The notes: a model not told the origin generated them from the sequence alone. A stretch of 64,000 bases of DNA from Paulinella micropora (GCA_019918135.1 WBZZ01002595.1:34583-98582); one strand, 5' to 3'; shown: positions 41,487-51,737, numbered from the stretch's first letter. A program made the numbers and translations.

Positions 41487-41699
41487 TTATCCCTCTTCTT
41501 TAATTATATTGTTGTAAATCGCTTCTCGTTGCTTATCTGATAGCGGTAAGCGGTAAAGTATATTTTCAGGTTTTCTAAAAATGTTGGGGTTTCTATTCAC
41601 TAAGGTCTGAGTGATGCGGATTTGGTCAATTTCCTTCCCTAGCCTTTCCAACTCTTCAAGTTGTTGCTCGTCCTTGCTTTTTTCTTTTTTATTTTCCAT
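41487..41699 (-). CDS. Small charged PLV protein
   Basis: 70 residues, Lys/Glu-rich and probably helical in the first half, with NIFRKPENILYRLPLSDKQR in the second. No known domain. It starts next to the divergent promoter region of the 1010-residue gene and is separated from the secreted protein by only a few bases, suggesting joint expression. Confidence 0.5.
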   Translation of the reverse strand: MENKKEKSKDEQQLEELERLGKEIDQIRITQTLVNRNPNIFRKPENILYRLPLSDKQREAIYNNIIKEEG

Positions 41700-41759
41700 C
41701 CTATCTTATATTATAAGATATCTCATATTATAAGATATATATAATAGCGGATATAAAAA
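41700..41759. promoter_or_regulatory. Divergent PLV promoter region
   Basis: Sixty bases with two TTATATTATAAGATAT-type strings between the divergent starts at 41699 (minus) and 41760 (plus). The repeated palindromic ATATTATAAGATAT motif is the densest form of the element's promoter-like signal. Confidence 0.6.
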
Positions 41760-44700
41760 ATGCCACGACACGAAAAACCATTTTTTGTGTATTATAACGA
41801 AATTAAACGCGGATATAGGTATTTATTTACAAACGAAGAGGCTGATTGGGATGAACAAGTTAATGAAGGTATCAATAATCAAGCCCGCGAGAGGCTTAGA
41901 GCGGATAGATTACTGGATGCTTCAACAAAAGGGGGGAATACTATGGAGGATTTAAAAGATAGAATTACCGCGTTGGACAATAAGCGAAGTACTTATGTAA
42001 ATATGAATTACGACGAAATGAAAGCACACCTTCAAGATGACGGCATTGATATGAAAGAATTTGAAAGAAAACACGGAACTGCCCCCATGAACGAACAAAT
42101 GATTGAAAGGCGAAAATTAGCAATGGCTACCGATAAATATGATATAGCGCACATAGAAGACAATATCCAGCAAATGAAGCGTGATATAGCGCAATTGGTA
42201 AAACAAGAATATAAAGAAGAAGCCTTAAAACGATTAACTGATAAGGGTTTAACGTATATGAAAAACAAAGGCAAAGCGGACAAAACTCGCGTAATACGAA
42301 GAGAGGATAGAGCGCAAGCGGAGCAGGAATATAAGGAATGGAAAGAAAACCGAGAAGAGTGGGAGAGAAAACACCCAGATGATGCTTCAATAGAAGCACA
42401 GATAGGCGACGAACACAAGATGCTTGTGCCACGAATAGGTGATGACCCCCGAAGTGTAGAAAGATTTGTTAATGCCATTATTAGAAGTATTCAAGAAATA
42501 ATTATGAGTCCCAGACTTAATAGATTACTTAACCTTGCTACAGGTGTTGGGCGATATGGTGTGAGAAGGATAGCATGGGGACAGATATTGAGATTAATTG
42601 CCAACAATCCACAACTACGTGTAATGAATGTTGGATTACTTGGAAGAAGAAGAGCAGATGCTTTCAATGCCCTTTTGCTAACACTAGCGAGAAATGAAGC
42701 GCCAGAAGGATTACCTCCGCCTAATCCTCGTTTAATCGCGAGCGGACAGCAAAGATTAGGGGATTATGTATTAAGAGAATATGCGCACAGATTAGCCACT
42801 GGAATAGCGTCTTTAAATGCGTGGGGCGCATTTAAAACAGGCGTAGAGACTATGTCAGTTCTCGGTCTTGGAAAAGCACTCAAAGAAATATATAGAGCAT
42901 GGTCTGCTCAGCCAGATGCTCTTATTAAGTTGGAAGAAGAACGAATTCATACCGAGGGAAGTAATTATAATGGCGGGGGCACACGAGTGGAAAGCCGTCT
43001 TCAATTAGAAGATAGAACTCGCGGTAAGTTTCCTTACATTCTCCCAGCAGATGCTTTGGATTTAGTTGCTTTTGAACATGATTTATTGTATGCGTCTGGC
43101 GACAAGAATGTCCAAGACTTTGCCGATAAACGATACTTTGAAAGAATTACCAATATGAGTGATTATCTAACGAGTAATGGATTGGCTACGGCCGAAGTTG
43201 CCAAGAGTATTTTTGACAATTACAACTCAATGTTTTCAAAAGCGGATATATCTAGAATGGCCTTAGAAGCACAGGGGAGGGTACGTGGCGGAGTATCTTT
43301 TTGGGATGCGATGAAATTCTGGAAAACTATTAAATTAACACCTCCAGATGCGAAGTATAACGGATTTATAGGCGATGTAGATAAAACGTTAATGTCTATG
43401 ATTGGGGTTATGAAAAATGTAGGCAGTTTTGACAAGGATGCGACATTTAAAGTAAATAAAGTAGTTGACTCTGCTACATTCAGCAAACAATATGCGGAAC
43501 TCGTTGATGGTTTTAATAAAATGGTAAAATCACAAGAAAAAGCCGATGGCGTGAAAGGATATTCTCTTATCGCACCAGCAAATGAAACTACAATTAATAA
43601 TTTTATAGAAAAAATAAATAATATCTATAATTTAGATTATAAATTGAGCACAAAAGATATTCCACCAAGTATAGAAAAAGATATAAATCTTAGCGTTGAA
43701 GTCCCGATCGCATACTCAGACAATATGGTAGTAGCAGATACTATTGGACTGGGCAATAACTTGCTCATACTTGATGATAAAGGCGCCCAAAAGAGGCACT
43801 TAAAAGGATTTGTTAAATCGTTGAAAGAGAAAACTGGAAAGAAAATTAAACTTTCTAATTATGACGATCCAAAAGTTGGATGGGAAGAGGCCATCAAACA
43901 AGCACTAAACCAAGGTGCTAGTATATCAGACGTAGCAGATGCGGATGATATTTTGGATAAGAGAATTTACGAAGAAGTGAGGGGTAAATTAACTCCAGAC
44001 CAAATGAAGCAATTGGAGGATTTAGAATTAAAGGATAGTCAAGTTGAAAAAACTAATCCACCGCAAGCAACGCCAGCGCCAGCGCAAGCAACACCAGCAC
44101 CACCGCAAACTCAACCACCGCAAACTCAACCCGCACCCGCACCATTGCCAGTGCCACTAGTGCCAAGAACAGGCGGGTTTGTTGAAGAACCTGTTCAACC
44201 GCCACAGAATGATTTAAAAGAAGACCCAGATAACACGACAACTAATGACCAAATGGTTGATAGTATGAGAAGTATTGACCGATTGGTTGATAAACTTATG
44301 GGAAAATCTCCCGCCGATGAAAGAGAAGACTTAATGGCACTTATTCGTTTTCTAATGCAAAGCGACCAAAATGGAGGTATCGGCACTTCACCAACAAACC
44401 CACTTATTAAAGGCAACGAACTAAGACGCGATCGTGTGCTAGAAACCAAGAATGATTTTGAATTGCTAGACAATACACTTTATAGCAACACAAATAACCA
44501 CTTTATGTTGAATAAATACAATAGAGCAGTCATTCAGACCAGAATAAACGAAAAAAGAGAGTTTCCAAAAATGAAGCGCAAACTAACACGAAACTTCTCA
44601 GCGGAAATCCCGCGACAAGTTCAAACTCGCCCAGAAAGAAAGGATTTTAAACCGCTCGTCAATCCTCCAAGTAATTACGCTTTTGGTAGTCCTTACTCTC

Positions 44701-44792
44701 CTTATTTCTATAATTATGCTTCACCACCCCAACCCTTTGGCGCCGAATATGATAATTATAGATACAATCCAAACTATTTTCAAAACCCATAA
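41760..44792 (+). CDS. Large PLV protein with phospholipase A2-like motif
   Basis: 1010 residues. The N-terminal third is highly charged and probably coiled coil. Around residue 403 a GGGTRVESR stretch leads to PADALDLVAFEHDLLYASG, with H440-D441 and Y444. This D-x(2)-A-x(2)-HD-x(2)-Y pattern matches the catalytic core of parvovirus-type phospholipase A2. In capsid proteins such a domain breaches endosomal membranes during entry. A long alanine-rich helical part, then a Pro/Gln/Ala-rich linker (about 765-805) and a Tyr/Asn/Pro-rich tail follow. A minor virion protein with an entry function is my inference. The full catalytic site needs a structural comparison. Confidence 0.7.
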   Translation: MPRHEKPFFVYYNEIKRGYRYLFTNEEADWDEQVNEGINNQARERLRADRLLDASTKGGNTMEDLKDRITALDNKRSTYVNMNYDEMKAHLQDDGIDMKEFERKHGTAPMNEQMIERRKLAMATDKYDIAHIEDNIQQMKRDIAQLVKQEYKEEALKRLTDKGLTYMKNKGKADKTRVIRREDRAQAEQEYKEWKENREEWERKHPDDASIEAQIGDEHKMLVPRIGDDPRSVERFVNAIIRSIQEIIMSPRLNRLLNLATGVGRYGVRRIAWGQILRLIANNPQLRVMNVGLLGRRRADAFNALLLTLARNEAPEGLPPPNPRLIASGQQRLGDYVLREYAHRLATGIASLNAWGAFKTGVETMSVLGLGKALKEIYRAWSAQPDALIKLEEERIHTEGSNYNGGGTRVESRLQLEDRTRGKFPYILPADALDLVAFEHDLLYASGDKNVQDFADKRYFERITNMSDYLTSNGLATAEVAKSIFDNYNSMFSKADISRMALEAQGRVRGGVSFWDAMKFWKTIKLTPPDAKYNGFIGDVDKTLMSMIGVMKNVGSFDKDATFKVNKVVDSATFSKQYAELVDGFNKMVKSQEKADGVKGYSLIAPANETTINNFIEKINNIYNLDYKLSTKDIPPSIEKDINLSVEVPIAYSDNMVVADTIGLGNNLLILDDKGAQKRHLKGFVKSLKEKTGKKIKLSNYDDPKVGWEEAIKQALNQGASISDVADADDILDKRIYEEVRGKLTPDQMKQLEDLELKDSQVEKTNPPQATPAPAQATPAPPQTQPPQTQPAPAPLPVPLVPRTGGFVEEPVQPPQNDLKEDPDNTTTNDQMVDSMRSIDRLVDKLMGKSPADEREDLMALIRFLMQSDQNGGIGTSPTNPLIKGNELRRDRVLETKNDFELLDNTLYSNTNNHFMLNKYNRAVIQTRINEKREFPKMKRKLTRNFSAEIPRQVQTRPERKDFKPLVNPPSNYAFGSPYSPYFYNYASPPQPFGAEYDNYRYNPNYFQNP

Positions 44793-44800
44793 TATAAGAA

Positions 44801-44828
44801 AAGTTAATTTAAATTAAATCAACTTTAG
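44801..44828. repeat. Left arm of a 28-bp inverted repeat
   Basis: aagttaatttaaattaaatc and the following aactttag form the reverse complement, with one mismatch, of 46382-46409. The two arms enclose the packaging ATPase and two smaller genes. Confidence 0.85.
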
Positions 44829-45229
44829 ATGCCTAAATCCATACGTAAAGGATTAATAGCAAACACGTTGCCACGAAAAACACTTTTGAAGCAAAATCTG
44901 GAGAAGACCAACATAGAAAAAGCACACGAGGAATTTACTATTGCCGATGCTATGTCTGGCGCCTTTCTTTTCAATGCTTCGTCTGGCACTTGGTCTGGTT
45001 GCCCGCTGGCAATAGGTTGTCCATTGTTCTTACTTTCCGATTTGCTTACTTTTGGCTTTAATTGACACTTAATCTTACCGCTCTTAATATCCGCTTCTAT
45101 CTTCCTTACTGCTAAGTATTCGGGCGTTCCCTTGCGAATGGTTACGAATTTTCCTTGTGCGTTTTGTTTATGCCAAAGTGCGATTGCCTGATGATAGCAA
45201 GTTTTGTATGATTTAGTTGATTCCGTCAT
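44825..45229 (-). CDS. Small PLV protein with AIALWH...GTPEYLAV motif
   Basis: 134 residues. The N-terminal part (AIALWHKQNAQGKFVTIRKG, then TPEYLAVRKI) resembles a short conserved domain found in proteins of giant viruses and virophages, of unknown function; this is from memory and tentative. The rest is Lys/Ser/Pro-rich. It lies just downstream of the packaging ATPase on the same strand with a gap of about 45 bases and may be expressed with it. Confidence 0.5.
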   Translation of the reverse strand: MTESTKSYKTCYHQAIALWHKQNAQGKFVTIRKGTPEYLAVRKIEADIKSGKIKCQLKPKVSKSESKNNGQPIASGQPDQVPDEALKRKAPDIASAIVNSSCAFSMLVFSRFCFKSVFRGNVFAINPLRMDLGI

Positions 45230-45274
45230 GTCATATATTATGGCGAAAAAAAAACCATTTAATTTTATTAGTTT

Positions 45275-46201
45275 TTATAAATTGGTCATATCTCTATCCT
45301 TATTTAATCGCAATATAGTAGAGAAATTCTTTCTAAACTGGGTTGTTCTATCACTAGCCGTATTATTAATTGCCAGAAACGAATAAGGTTCTGCCGTAGC
45401 ATACTTAACCATATTGTAAAATTCTTTTTTTGTTAGAAACGGACTTTCATATTCATCTGCCAGTCTGTCAAGTTCGCTCCTTCTTACTCCGTTAAAAATA
45501 ATCATCCAATGGCAATTAATTCTTACTCGTCGCGGAAGTTGTGTATAACTCTGCGTTGCTACCCAGACTGACACCTTAGCATGTGTTGAAGCGAAAAACA
45601 ACTCTGTAAGCACTTCTGATTTAAGAAAAGTCTTACTTTGTGCGATGTCATCCAATAACAATAATATCTTTGGTGCCTTCTTAAAACCTTTAGTTTTAAT
45701 CAGTTCTTTTTGTTTAGTTAATATTTCTCTCATTAACTCAGGCTTATCCTCTTTGATTATGTCTTCTTTTTTTAACTTGAGAGTGTCTTCTAAAATCGGG
45801 CACGGACTTAAGCAAAATACGACTATTCTATCATAAAAACCTTTCAACATGTTCTTTTTGGCAAGTAGATTACAAATCATAACTGATTTACCACCGCCAG
45901 TGCTTGCACATATAACCATAGTCCCCATTGCTGGCAATATTCCTTCCTTTTGAATAGGGAGCAATTCAACGCTATCTCTTTGTGTTTTAATCGGTTGTAT
46001 TTCCAAGTCATTGTTAAATTTGGGCGGTTTTTTGCTATCTAACTCTGTTATTACTGGCCTGTCAAATAATTCAACTCCCGAACCAAATGCCAAACCTGTT
46101 GAAATGTCTCCAGCACCTAGGGTTGAACAATCCCTACCCAAATCTGTCAATCCCACTCCTGTTGCTGTGCCAACAAAAACTACCACAACACCAGCAAGCA
46201 A
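45275..46201 (-). CDS. FtsK/HerA-type genome packaging ATPase
   Basis: 308 residues in the longest frame. Walker A is CASTGGGKSV (about residues 102-111), Walker B is KILLLLDDI, and a WVATQSY stretch is the sensor-like strand of A32-type packaging ATPases. It pumps viral DNA into capsids. The first ~60 residues look compositionally odd and lie antisense to the start of the next gene, so the true start may be further inside. The core is complete as far as I can see. Confidence 0.85.
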   Translation of the reverse strand: MLAGVVVVFVGTATGVGLTDLGRDCSTLGAGDISTGLAFGSGVELFDRPVITELDSKKPPKFNNDLEIQPIKTQRDSVELLPIQKEGILPAMGTMVICASTGGGKSVMICNLLAKKNMLKGFYDRIVVFCLSPCPILEDTLKLKKEDIIKEDKPELMREILTKQKELIKTKGFKKAPKILLLLDDIAQSKTFLKSEVLTELFFASTHAKVSVWVATQSYTQLPRRVRINCHWMIIFNGVRRSELDRLADEYESPFLTKKEFYNMVKYATAEPYSFLAINNTASDRTTQFRKNFSTILRLNKDRDMTNL

Positions 46202-46370
46202 GATAGAAGCAATAGAAGATGCTTCTAAGGAAACTCCGCCAACTGAAAAGGTTGCGCAAACTAATGATATTGATGTAAATCAAGCCATAGCGGATTTAAA
46301 GAAAATGAAAGAGGAAAGAATTACGCACCAGAATTTACAAATTATGAAAAAAATAATTAATGGTAATTGA
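46101..46370 (+). CDS. Small Pro/Thr-rich PLV protein
   Basis: About 89 residues from the ATG at 46101 (MSPAPRVEQSLP); a longer version from 46011 is possible. A Pro/Thr-rich linker is followed by a helical, charged end (VNQAIADLKKMKEERITHQN). Its first ~100 bases lie antisense to the longest form of the packaging ATPase gene. No family is recognised. Confidence 0.45.
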   Translation, partial: EMSPAPRVEQSLPKSVNPTPVAVPTKTTTTPASKIEAIEDASKETPPTEKVAQTNDIDVNQAIADLKKMKEERITHQNLQIMKKIINGN

Positions 46371-46381
46371 TAAAATATATT

Positions 46382-46409
46382 TTAAAGTTGATTTAAATTA
46401 AATTAACTT
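46382..46409. repeat. Right arm of the 28-bp inverted repeat
   Basis: ttaaagttgatttaaattaa and the following attaactt pair with 44801-44828. The arm ends a few bases before a TTATATTATAG promoter-like string and the start at 46420. Confidence 0.85.
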
Positions 46410-46419
46410 ATATTATAGA

Positions 46420-46818
46420 ATGATTAAAAACACACATGCCTCCAATAGATTGTCTAACGAGTTTATTAATAAACTCAACGAAGGAAACAGGCCCGCGAGT
46501 GATGGATTTCAACTAAACCAGTTTGAATTGTGGAGTAGTCATGGTGCTCCATTAGTTAATCAACCATTAACAGAATTTGGCGACCTTGTCCCGCATGAGA
46601 AGAGCACCATTCAAAACACATTAACCGACATTTCTGATAGCAAAGAAAATGGAGATGTCGTTGATTTGGACACCGCTGTTAGCAGTTTGGCTTATTTGAA
46701 GAAAGCGGTTCAAAATGCTGAGGCAAGAGAGTTTCAATTGACTTCACCACAAGATGCGAGACTTGACAATATACAGAATTCAGTTGATATTATTAAACAA
46801 TCCGTTTCAGGTGAATAA
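46420..46818 (+). CDS. Uncharacterised PLV protein upstream of the capsid region
   Basis: 132 residues, polar and mostly helical in the second half (AYLKKAVQNAEAREFQL). No known domain. It starts directly after TTATATTATAGA and lies ~80 bp ahead of the major capsid region on the same strand. A role in capsid assembly is possible from position only. Confidence 0.55.
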   Translation: MIKNTHASNRLSNEFINKLNEGNRPASDGFQLNQFELWSSHGAPLVNQPLTEFGDLVPHEKSTIQNTLTDISDSKENGDVVDLDTAVSSLAYLKKAVQNAEAREFQLTSPQDARLDNIQNSVDIIKQSVSGE

Positions 46819-46900
46819 ATAATTATTTTTAATTTCTATTATTATTTTTTTAGTATAGTAGCATTGCGAAATTTACCACCTCACAAGCGCGCACAAAAAA

Positions 46901-48331
46901 ATGGAAGGAAAGGATTCTAAAAATACTGAGGAGTTGATGACCCTCAACAACCTCAGGTATGAGTTGCCAGCAAATCTAGCACTCACTGAGCAGGGGAGTA
47001 TCTTTAAGAAGAACTTCGCCGACCAGCAGACTTATACCAGTGCGTCGGGGACTGAAATGATTTTTACACTACAGGCAAGCACTGATTTTGTTTATGGAAA
47101 AAATTGTTATTTGTCGTTTGATATTAAGGCCGACGGGTTGGTAGCCACTGATGGAAAAGATAATGTTGCTTGTGCCATCGGTTTCCAGAACACCCCCGCA
47201 ACTGCTATTTTTGAAAGATTTTTGCTAGAAAGTAAGGATGGTAGCGAACTTGAACGAATTGAAGATTTGAACAAGATGGTGCGAAATATTCTCCCGTGGC
47301 ATTACCCATTTGATTATCGCCGACAGGCACAGATGGCAGGACAGAGAGAAAGTGTTGATGTTATGGCTAGCGTTACGGACGATGCAGTTACTTACTTTGC
47401 GGTCAATGTCCCCACTGCTGGTAGTGTTGCGACTGGCAATTATTTGAGAGTTTGTATTCCTCTTCATTACTTTTCGGGAGTGTTTAATGAAGAAACTCTC
47501 ATTCCTCCCTCTTTGATTAGTGGTATGAGGCTTCGTTTGACATTTGCCCCGCCACACACAGGAAGCATTGACTATTATTGGAACCACTGATGCCAAGGTT
47601 CCCGCTGGATTCTCCGGATCGGCTCTCACTTTCACCATATCAAATCCTGTTATTATGCTGGAGACATTCTCTCTTGCTCCTGCTGTCCAGAGAAATATTA
47701 TGGAACAGATGGGAAGCAAGGATGGGCTTCCATACACTTATGAAACATATTATAACCAAAAAGCAAATCCTGCGACTTCGGATGATTTTAATCTTCAAGT
47801 GAATAAAGCCGTTGCGCGTGCTCAGTGCTTGTATATCGTCACTCAAAATGTAATCGCAGATAATGCTAGTATTGATAACTTGGGAACGGCTCAAATGCCT
47901 TATAGACAATATCAATGCCGTATTGGTGATTGGTATGCTCCTCAACAGAAGATGGAAATCGGAGGAAGCACCGATACACTTGCCTCCGTTCAACGAGGAT
48001 GTGCCGAGTTGTATGCTAACAATCTCCAAGCGACTATGGGTATTCGTGATGCTTACATGTCTTCATCTGTTTCTCTTGAAAACTTTCGTAAGTATTATTC
48101 TGCTACGGGAGTTTCCACTACTGCTACAAATGGTGGATTGCTACCATTATTCAGACACTCAATCAGTCGCCACACATTGGAGCATCTGGTCTTGCTGTTA
48201 ATAACTCACGAACTGCCGAAGTTACTATTCGGTATGCTTCTGATTATAACGCAGATCGCGCCATCACCGCTTGGTTGAAATACGTCAAAGTGGCGTCTAT
48301 CTACCCGTCTCGCTGTGTCGTAAAACAATAA
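46901..48331 (+). mobile_element. Major capsid protein region of the PLV
   Basis: Encodes the double-jelly-roll capsid protein that builds the icosahedral shell. The first jelly roll carries the block CIPLHYFSGVFNEETLIPP followed by LISGMRLRL, characteristic of PLV and virophage capsids (IPL, SG(V/L)F, LIPP, SG.RL). The region starts MEGKDSKNTEEL and is ~1.4 kb, close to the expected length for the family. It looks broken here, with about two breaks. Confidence 0.8.
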
Positions 48332-48371
48332 AAAAATTAAAAATTAAAATATATTCTTTTATAATATAGCA

Positions 48372-48638
48372 ATGTCTTTTACTATCTCCAACTTAGAAGA
48401 CGAAAAACGCACGAGAAAAATTTCCTTCGCGTCTCCTCAAGCGATAAAACAGAATCAAAATCCGCTTCTACTCACAATGGCCGTTTCGTCGTTGATTTAC
48501 CAGCAACTGGTCGTAATATTGATATAATCAGTGCTTATGTCGTTAAAAGTATCTCTATTCCAAACGTTTTCCCAAACATACCGAGTTATGCCAACACTCT
48601 CACATTGATTAAAATAACTGGATCTGCTACAAAAACGG
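48372..48638 (+). mobile_element. Penton-like (minor capsid) fragment, first part
   Basis: A fragment resembling the N-terminal part of PLV/virophage penton proteins: an NGRFVVDLP stretch, then ISAYVVKSISIPNVFPNI. It follows the capsid region by ~40 bp and has a TTATAATATAG promoter-like string just upstream. Not intact. Confidence 0.6.
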
Positions 48639-50016
48639 CAAAAACACCATTTTATTTCATAAAATTGTATATATACTTCGTTTATATGGTTTTTGTCGTA
48701 ATTTTGTCTAAATCTCTCTTATTGTGCTTCATGTGTCGTTTTTTGTAAAACAAAGTTATGTTTTTGATATATTTGAATGTCTGTTTTTGTTGTGTCCTAT
48801 GTTGTTTTTTTATGTTTCTAATGCTTGTTTTATAATATACTACATAGACCTGTCTATCCAACATAAATGATCACACCCCGTTTGGGGAGGAAAGGGGGTA
48901 AAACCTCACGAAGTGAGTGTTGGGGGGATAGGAGGGGCTACATACAAAAGAAAAATATTTTTTGCGCCACTGCGCCAAAAAAGTGAAATTTTGGCGCAAC
49001 CTCTGCGCCACTGCGCCAAAAAAGTGAAATTTTGGCGCATGGTGATATTCACGGAAATAGAATTTCTAGAATTTCCTTTTGACCAAAATTGGTGGCCATA
49101 ACGATATTGTTTTTTTGCTTCCAGTGTGTCCTTAAAAAAACAAGGACGGGTTAGAGGCGGTATTATGGCAAAATAGGCATTCGTATCAACGGGGGGTGGT
49201 AATCTTAATGTAATACGTTATTAAAACAAGGACGGGTAGAAAGGTGAAGAGTAAGACGACTTATAGTGAAATACTGGTTTCTAGGTGTCCTTATTTTTTT
49301 CAATAAGTCCTTATTTTTTTCATTTTTTTAATAAGATACTCATTTTATTAATTCATTTTTTTCTCAAAAACGTGAAAAAGTTTTGAAAATGTAAAAAAAA
49401 AATCAATTTTTTTCATGTTTTGGAGGCGAAGTTTTCAATCGGTTTATTACCCGCGATGAATAGGAGAGCTTATTTTGCTGTTTTTGTAAATCAAGGGTAC
49501 TTATGGAAACAAGGATCCGCCAACTCACAAGGACTTAAACAATAGGTGTAGGGGGCTTATTTCGTTAAAACGTCTTCATTTAAAGTATCGGGGGATGAAA
49601 TCCCCTGTTTTCAAATGTAACATTACCCCCCTTGGCCAAATGGTATTATGGTCGATAAAGGGGGGGGGGGGGTCGGCCAACTTCTCTGAAAACAGGGGAC
49701 TAAAACAGGGGACGTCTCCAAACACATATTTAAACTCAGTCAAATGGGGCTAAATCCTCTTTTATATACCCTTTTTTATAATAATAATGTTAATAAAAAT
49801 AATAAGGAAGTAAGGATGGGGCGTGTGGTAATATGTGCGGAGTTAGAATTACAATAAAATACCGCTTCTAGGGTGTCCTTAAAATTATAGGGGACTTTAA
49901 AATAAAAAAAGGACTTTAAGGACGGGGCAAAAAGAAGCAGTTGAAGGCGATTTGTGCTCTGAGACATAACCGCGTGGCAAACAATGAAGGAGGCGTCGGC
50001 GACGCGGAATTGACGA
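48639..50016 (+). repeat. 1.3-kb repeat block of the PLV, copy 2
   Basis: Near-identical to 29487-30824 and in the same orientation. It includes an inverted copy of the terminal repeat (48688-48873). The GCGCCAAAA...TTTTGGCGC hairpin unit is present twice in tandem here (about 48965-49039) and once in copy 1. No gene. Confidence 0.9.
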
Positions 50017-50076
50017 CTGGTGGATTTTCTATTTTTGACTTAGAAAAAAATAGACTTGTCTATTATATACCAGCCG

Positions 50077-51400
50077 ATGTGGAGCGAAGACGACAAGAAG
50101 TTCGTTAGGCAATTAAGAGTTGCTACTACCGAAAGTAAAATTTATGAAGTGGTGTCTAACTTCTACGATAGCGAATTAAAACCAAGTATAGCCTTTCATA
50201 ATGCTATTATATCTTTATTTAGCACGCCAACTAGTGATGAAGAAGTGCTTGAAGCACTAAAAGTAATAAATCCTAAATATGCTATCGTGTATCCAAATTT
50301 GAATAGTAGAAGACAAAGACTTTCTGAGGTGAGAAAGAAAGCGATAGAGCCTTACCAGAGCGAAAAAGTATATGAAATGAGCAAACTTGATAAATACTTT
50401 AATCTTAATGAAGACGAGCGAATTGATATCGTTGAGGGATATAAGAAAGATGTCAAAGCCAAAAATGAACAAAAAATACAAATTGATGTCCGTGATGTAA
50501 TGGCTAAAATGAATGATATGATATTAAGTAATGACCCTTATCTGAAACTACTTGCTTTGATGATAGCAATTGGAGCAAGGCCTGTGGAAATATTTGACAA
50601 AAACACATATGAATTAATACCAGATAAACCGAGTTGGTTGCGAGTGAATAACCTAGCGAAAAAGAGAGAAGGACAAAAAAAAGAATTGGACTGAGAGGCC
50701 TGTTGTCCTTTTTACTCCCCAGTTTGTAATAGAACAAGTAAATTCAATACGAAACCATTTCAAAAAGAAAAAAGCAGTTATCATCAACAGCGAGGGTGTG
50801 CTCGATAAGCAAAAGAACAATGAGCTAAACAAAAGAATTATCAAAATCTTCCCTTGGCTATCGGAATACACACAGAAGAGTAGTATGTTGCGAAAACTAT
50901 ATGCTAGTTTGTCATGTAGTAATTTCGCCAATCCGAAATTAGAGAATTTTAACACGTGGGTTTCAAATGTGTTGGGGCACGGCGATATGCTCACCAGTTT
51001 TAGTTATAGTTGGGTTAATGTGGCCGACCCTGAAGAAATTAAGGCAGAAGGAATTAAAACAGAACTGGAGGAGTTGAGACGCAAAATAGATTTATATTTA
51101 AATTTAAATAATACTAATGAAATCAAAAGCGAAAACGGAGACGAAGAATGTAGTTATATACCATTAGGTAAAAGCGCTAGTAGAGAGGATAAGTATAAAT
51201 TGCTTGAGCAGATTTACAATGATAACCCTAATATTACAAATACTAAACTGCGAAAATTAAGCGGGATTGGAGCCGTTATTGTCAATACGTTTATTAAAGA
51301 GAAGAGGGGCGAAGCGACGAAGAGCGAAGCAAAAAAAGAAGAGGAAACAAAAGCACCATTAAGAAGAAGTACGAGAAATAAAAAGAAGGCTAATACTTAA
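50077..51400 (+). mobile_element. Tyrosine recombinase region, telomere-resolvase-like
   Basis: About 440 codons of a tyrosine recombinase. The first conserved Arg block is LALMIAIGARPVEIF. Later come a MLRKLYA box, WVSNVLGH and TSFSYSWVNV, the box II and tyrosine region. The order LRK-x-YA, then (F/W)(V/I)SxxLGH and a SY end recalls protelomerases (telomere resolvases) more than ordinary phage integrases, though I cannot test this. A tail rich in Lys/Glu/Arg ends in a TRNKKKA-type basic stretch. The enzyme would integrate the element or resolve its ends. The region is not intact (about one break). Confidence 0.7.
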
Positions 51401-51668
51401 CAACGATTAAAGGCGGGTCGTGATATCTCGCCCTAATATTAGACTCTCTTCTATAGCAACTAATGGAACAAATCGTGAAAAACTGAACACCATCTACATT
51501 ATCAATATCAACTGCTATAATAGGAGGGTGCGACTGGAATGTGCGAGACAAGCCACATATATTACAAAATTCTTTTTTATAATCCTGCTGGGACATCTCT
51601 GAATAAACAAATGTCCATATATGTCCAACTATATCGCTTGGCAATTCACGTATTATTATCAATGACAT
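51390..51668 (-). CDS. Small PLV protein with F-box-like start and Cys pair
   Basis: 92 residues. The start IRELPSDIVGHIWTFVY has the LPxDIxxxIxxF pattern of F-box-like helices. A CNICGL pair and further Cys (CSISC) could bind zinc. If the F-box reading is right it might recruit host ubiquitin ligase, which is known for other viruses; here it is a guess from a short match. It converges with the recombinase region, overlapping its end slightly. Confidence 0.5.
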   Translation of the reverse strand: MSLIIIRELPSDIVGHIWTFVYSEMSQQDYKKEFCNICGLSRTFQSHPPIIAVDIDNVDGVQFFTICSISCYRRESNIRARYHDPPLIVVKY

Positions 51669-51737
51669 GTTTTTATATAAAATATCTTATAATATAAGAT
51701 TAGTCTATTTTTGAAAAAATCAACTTACATATATACA

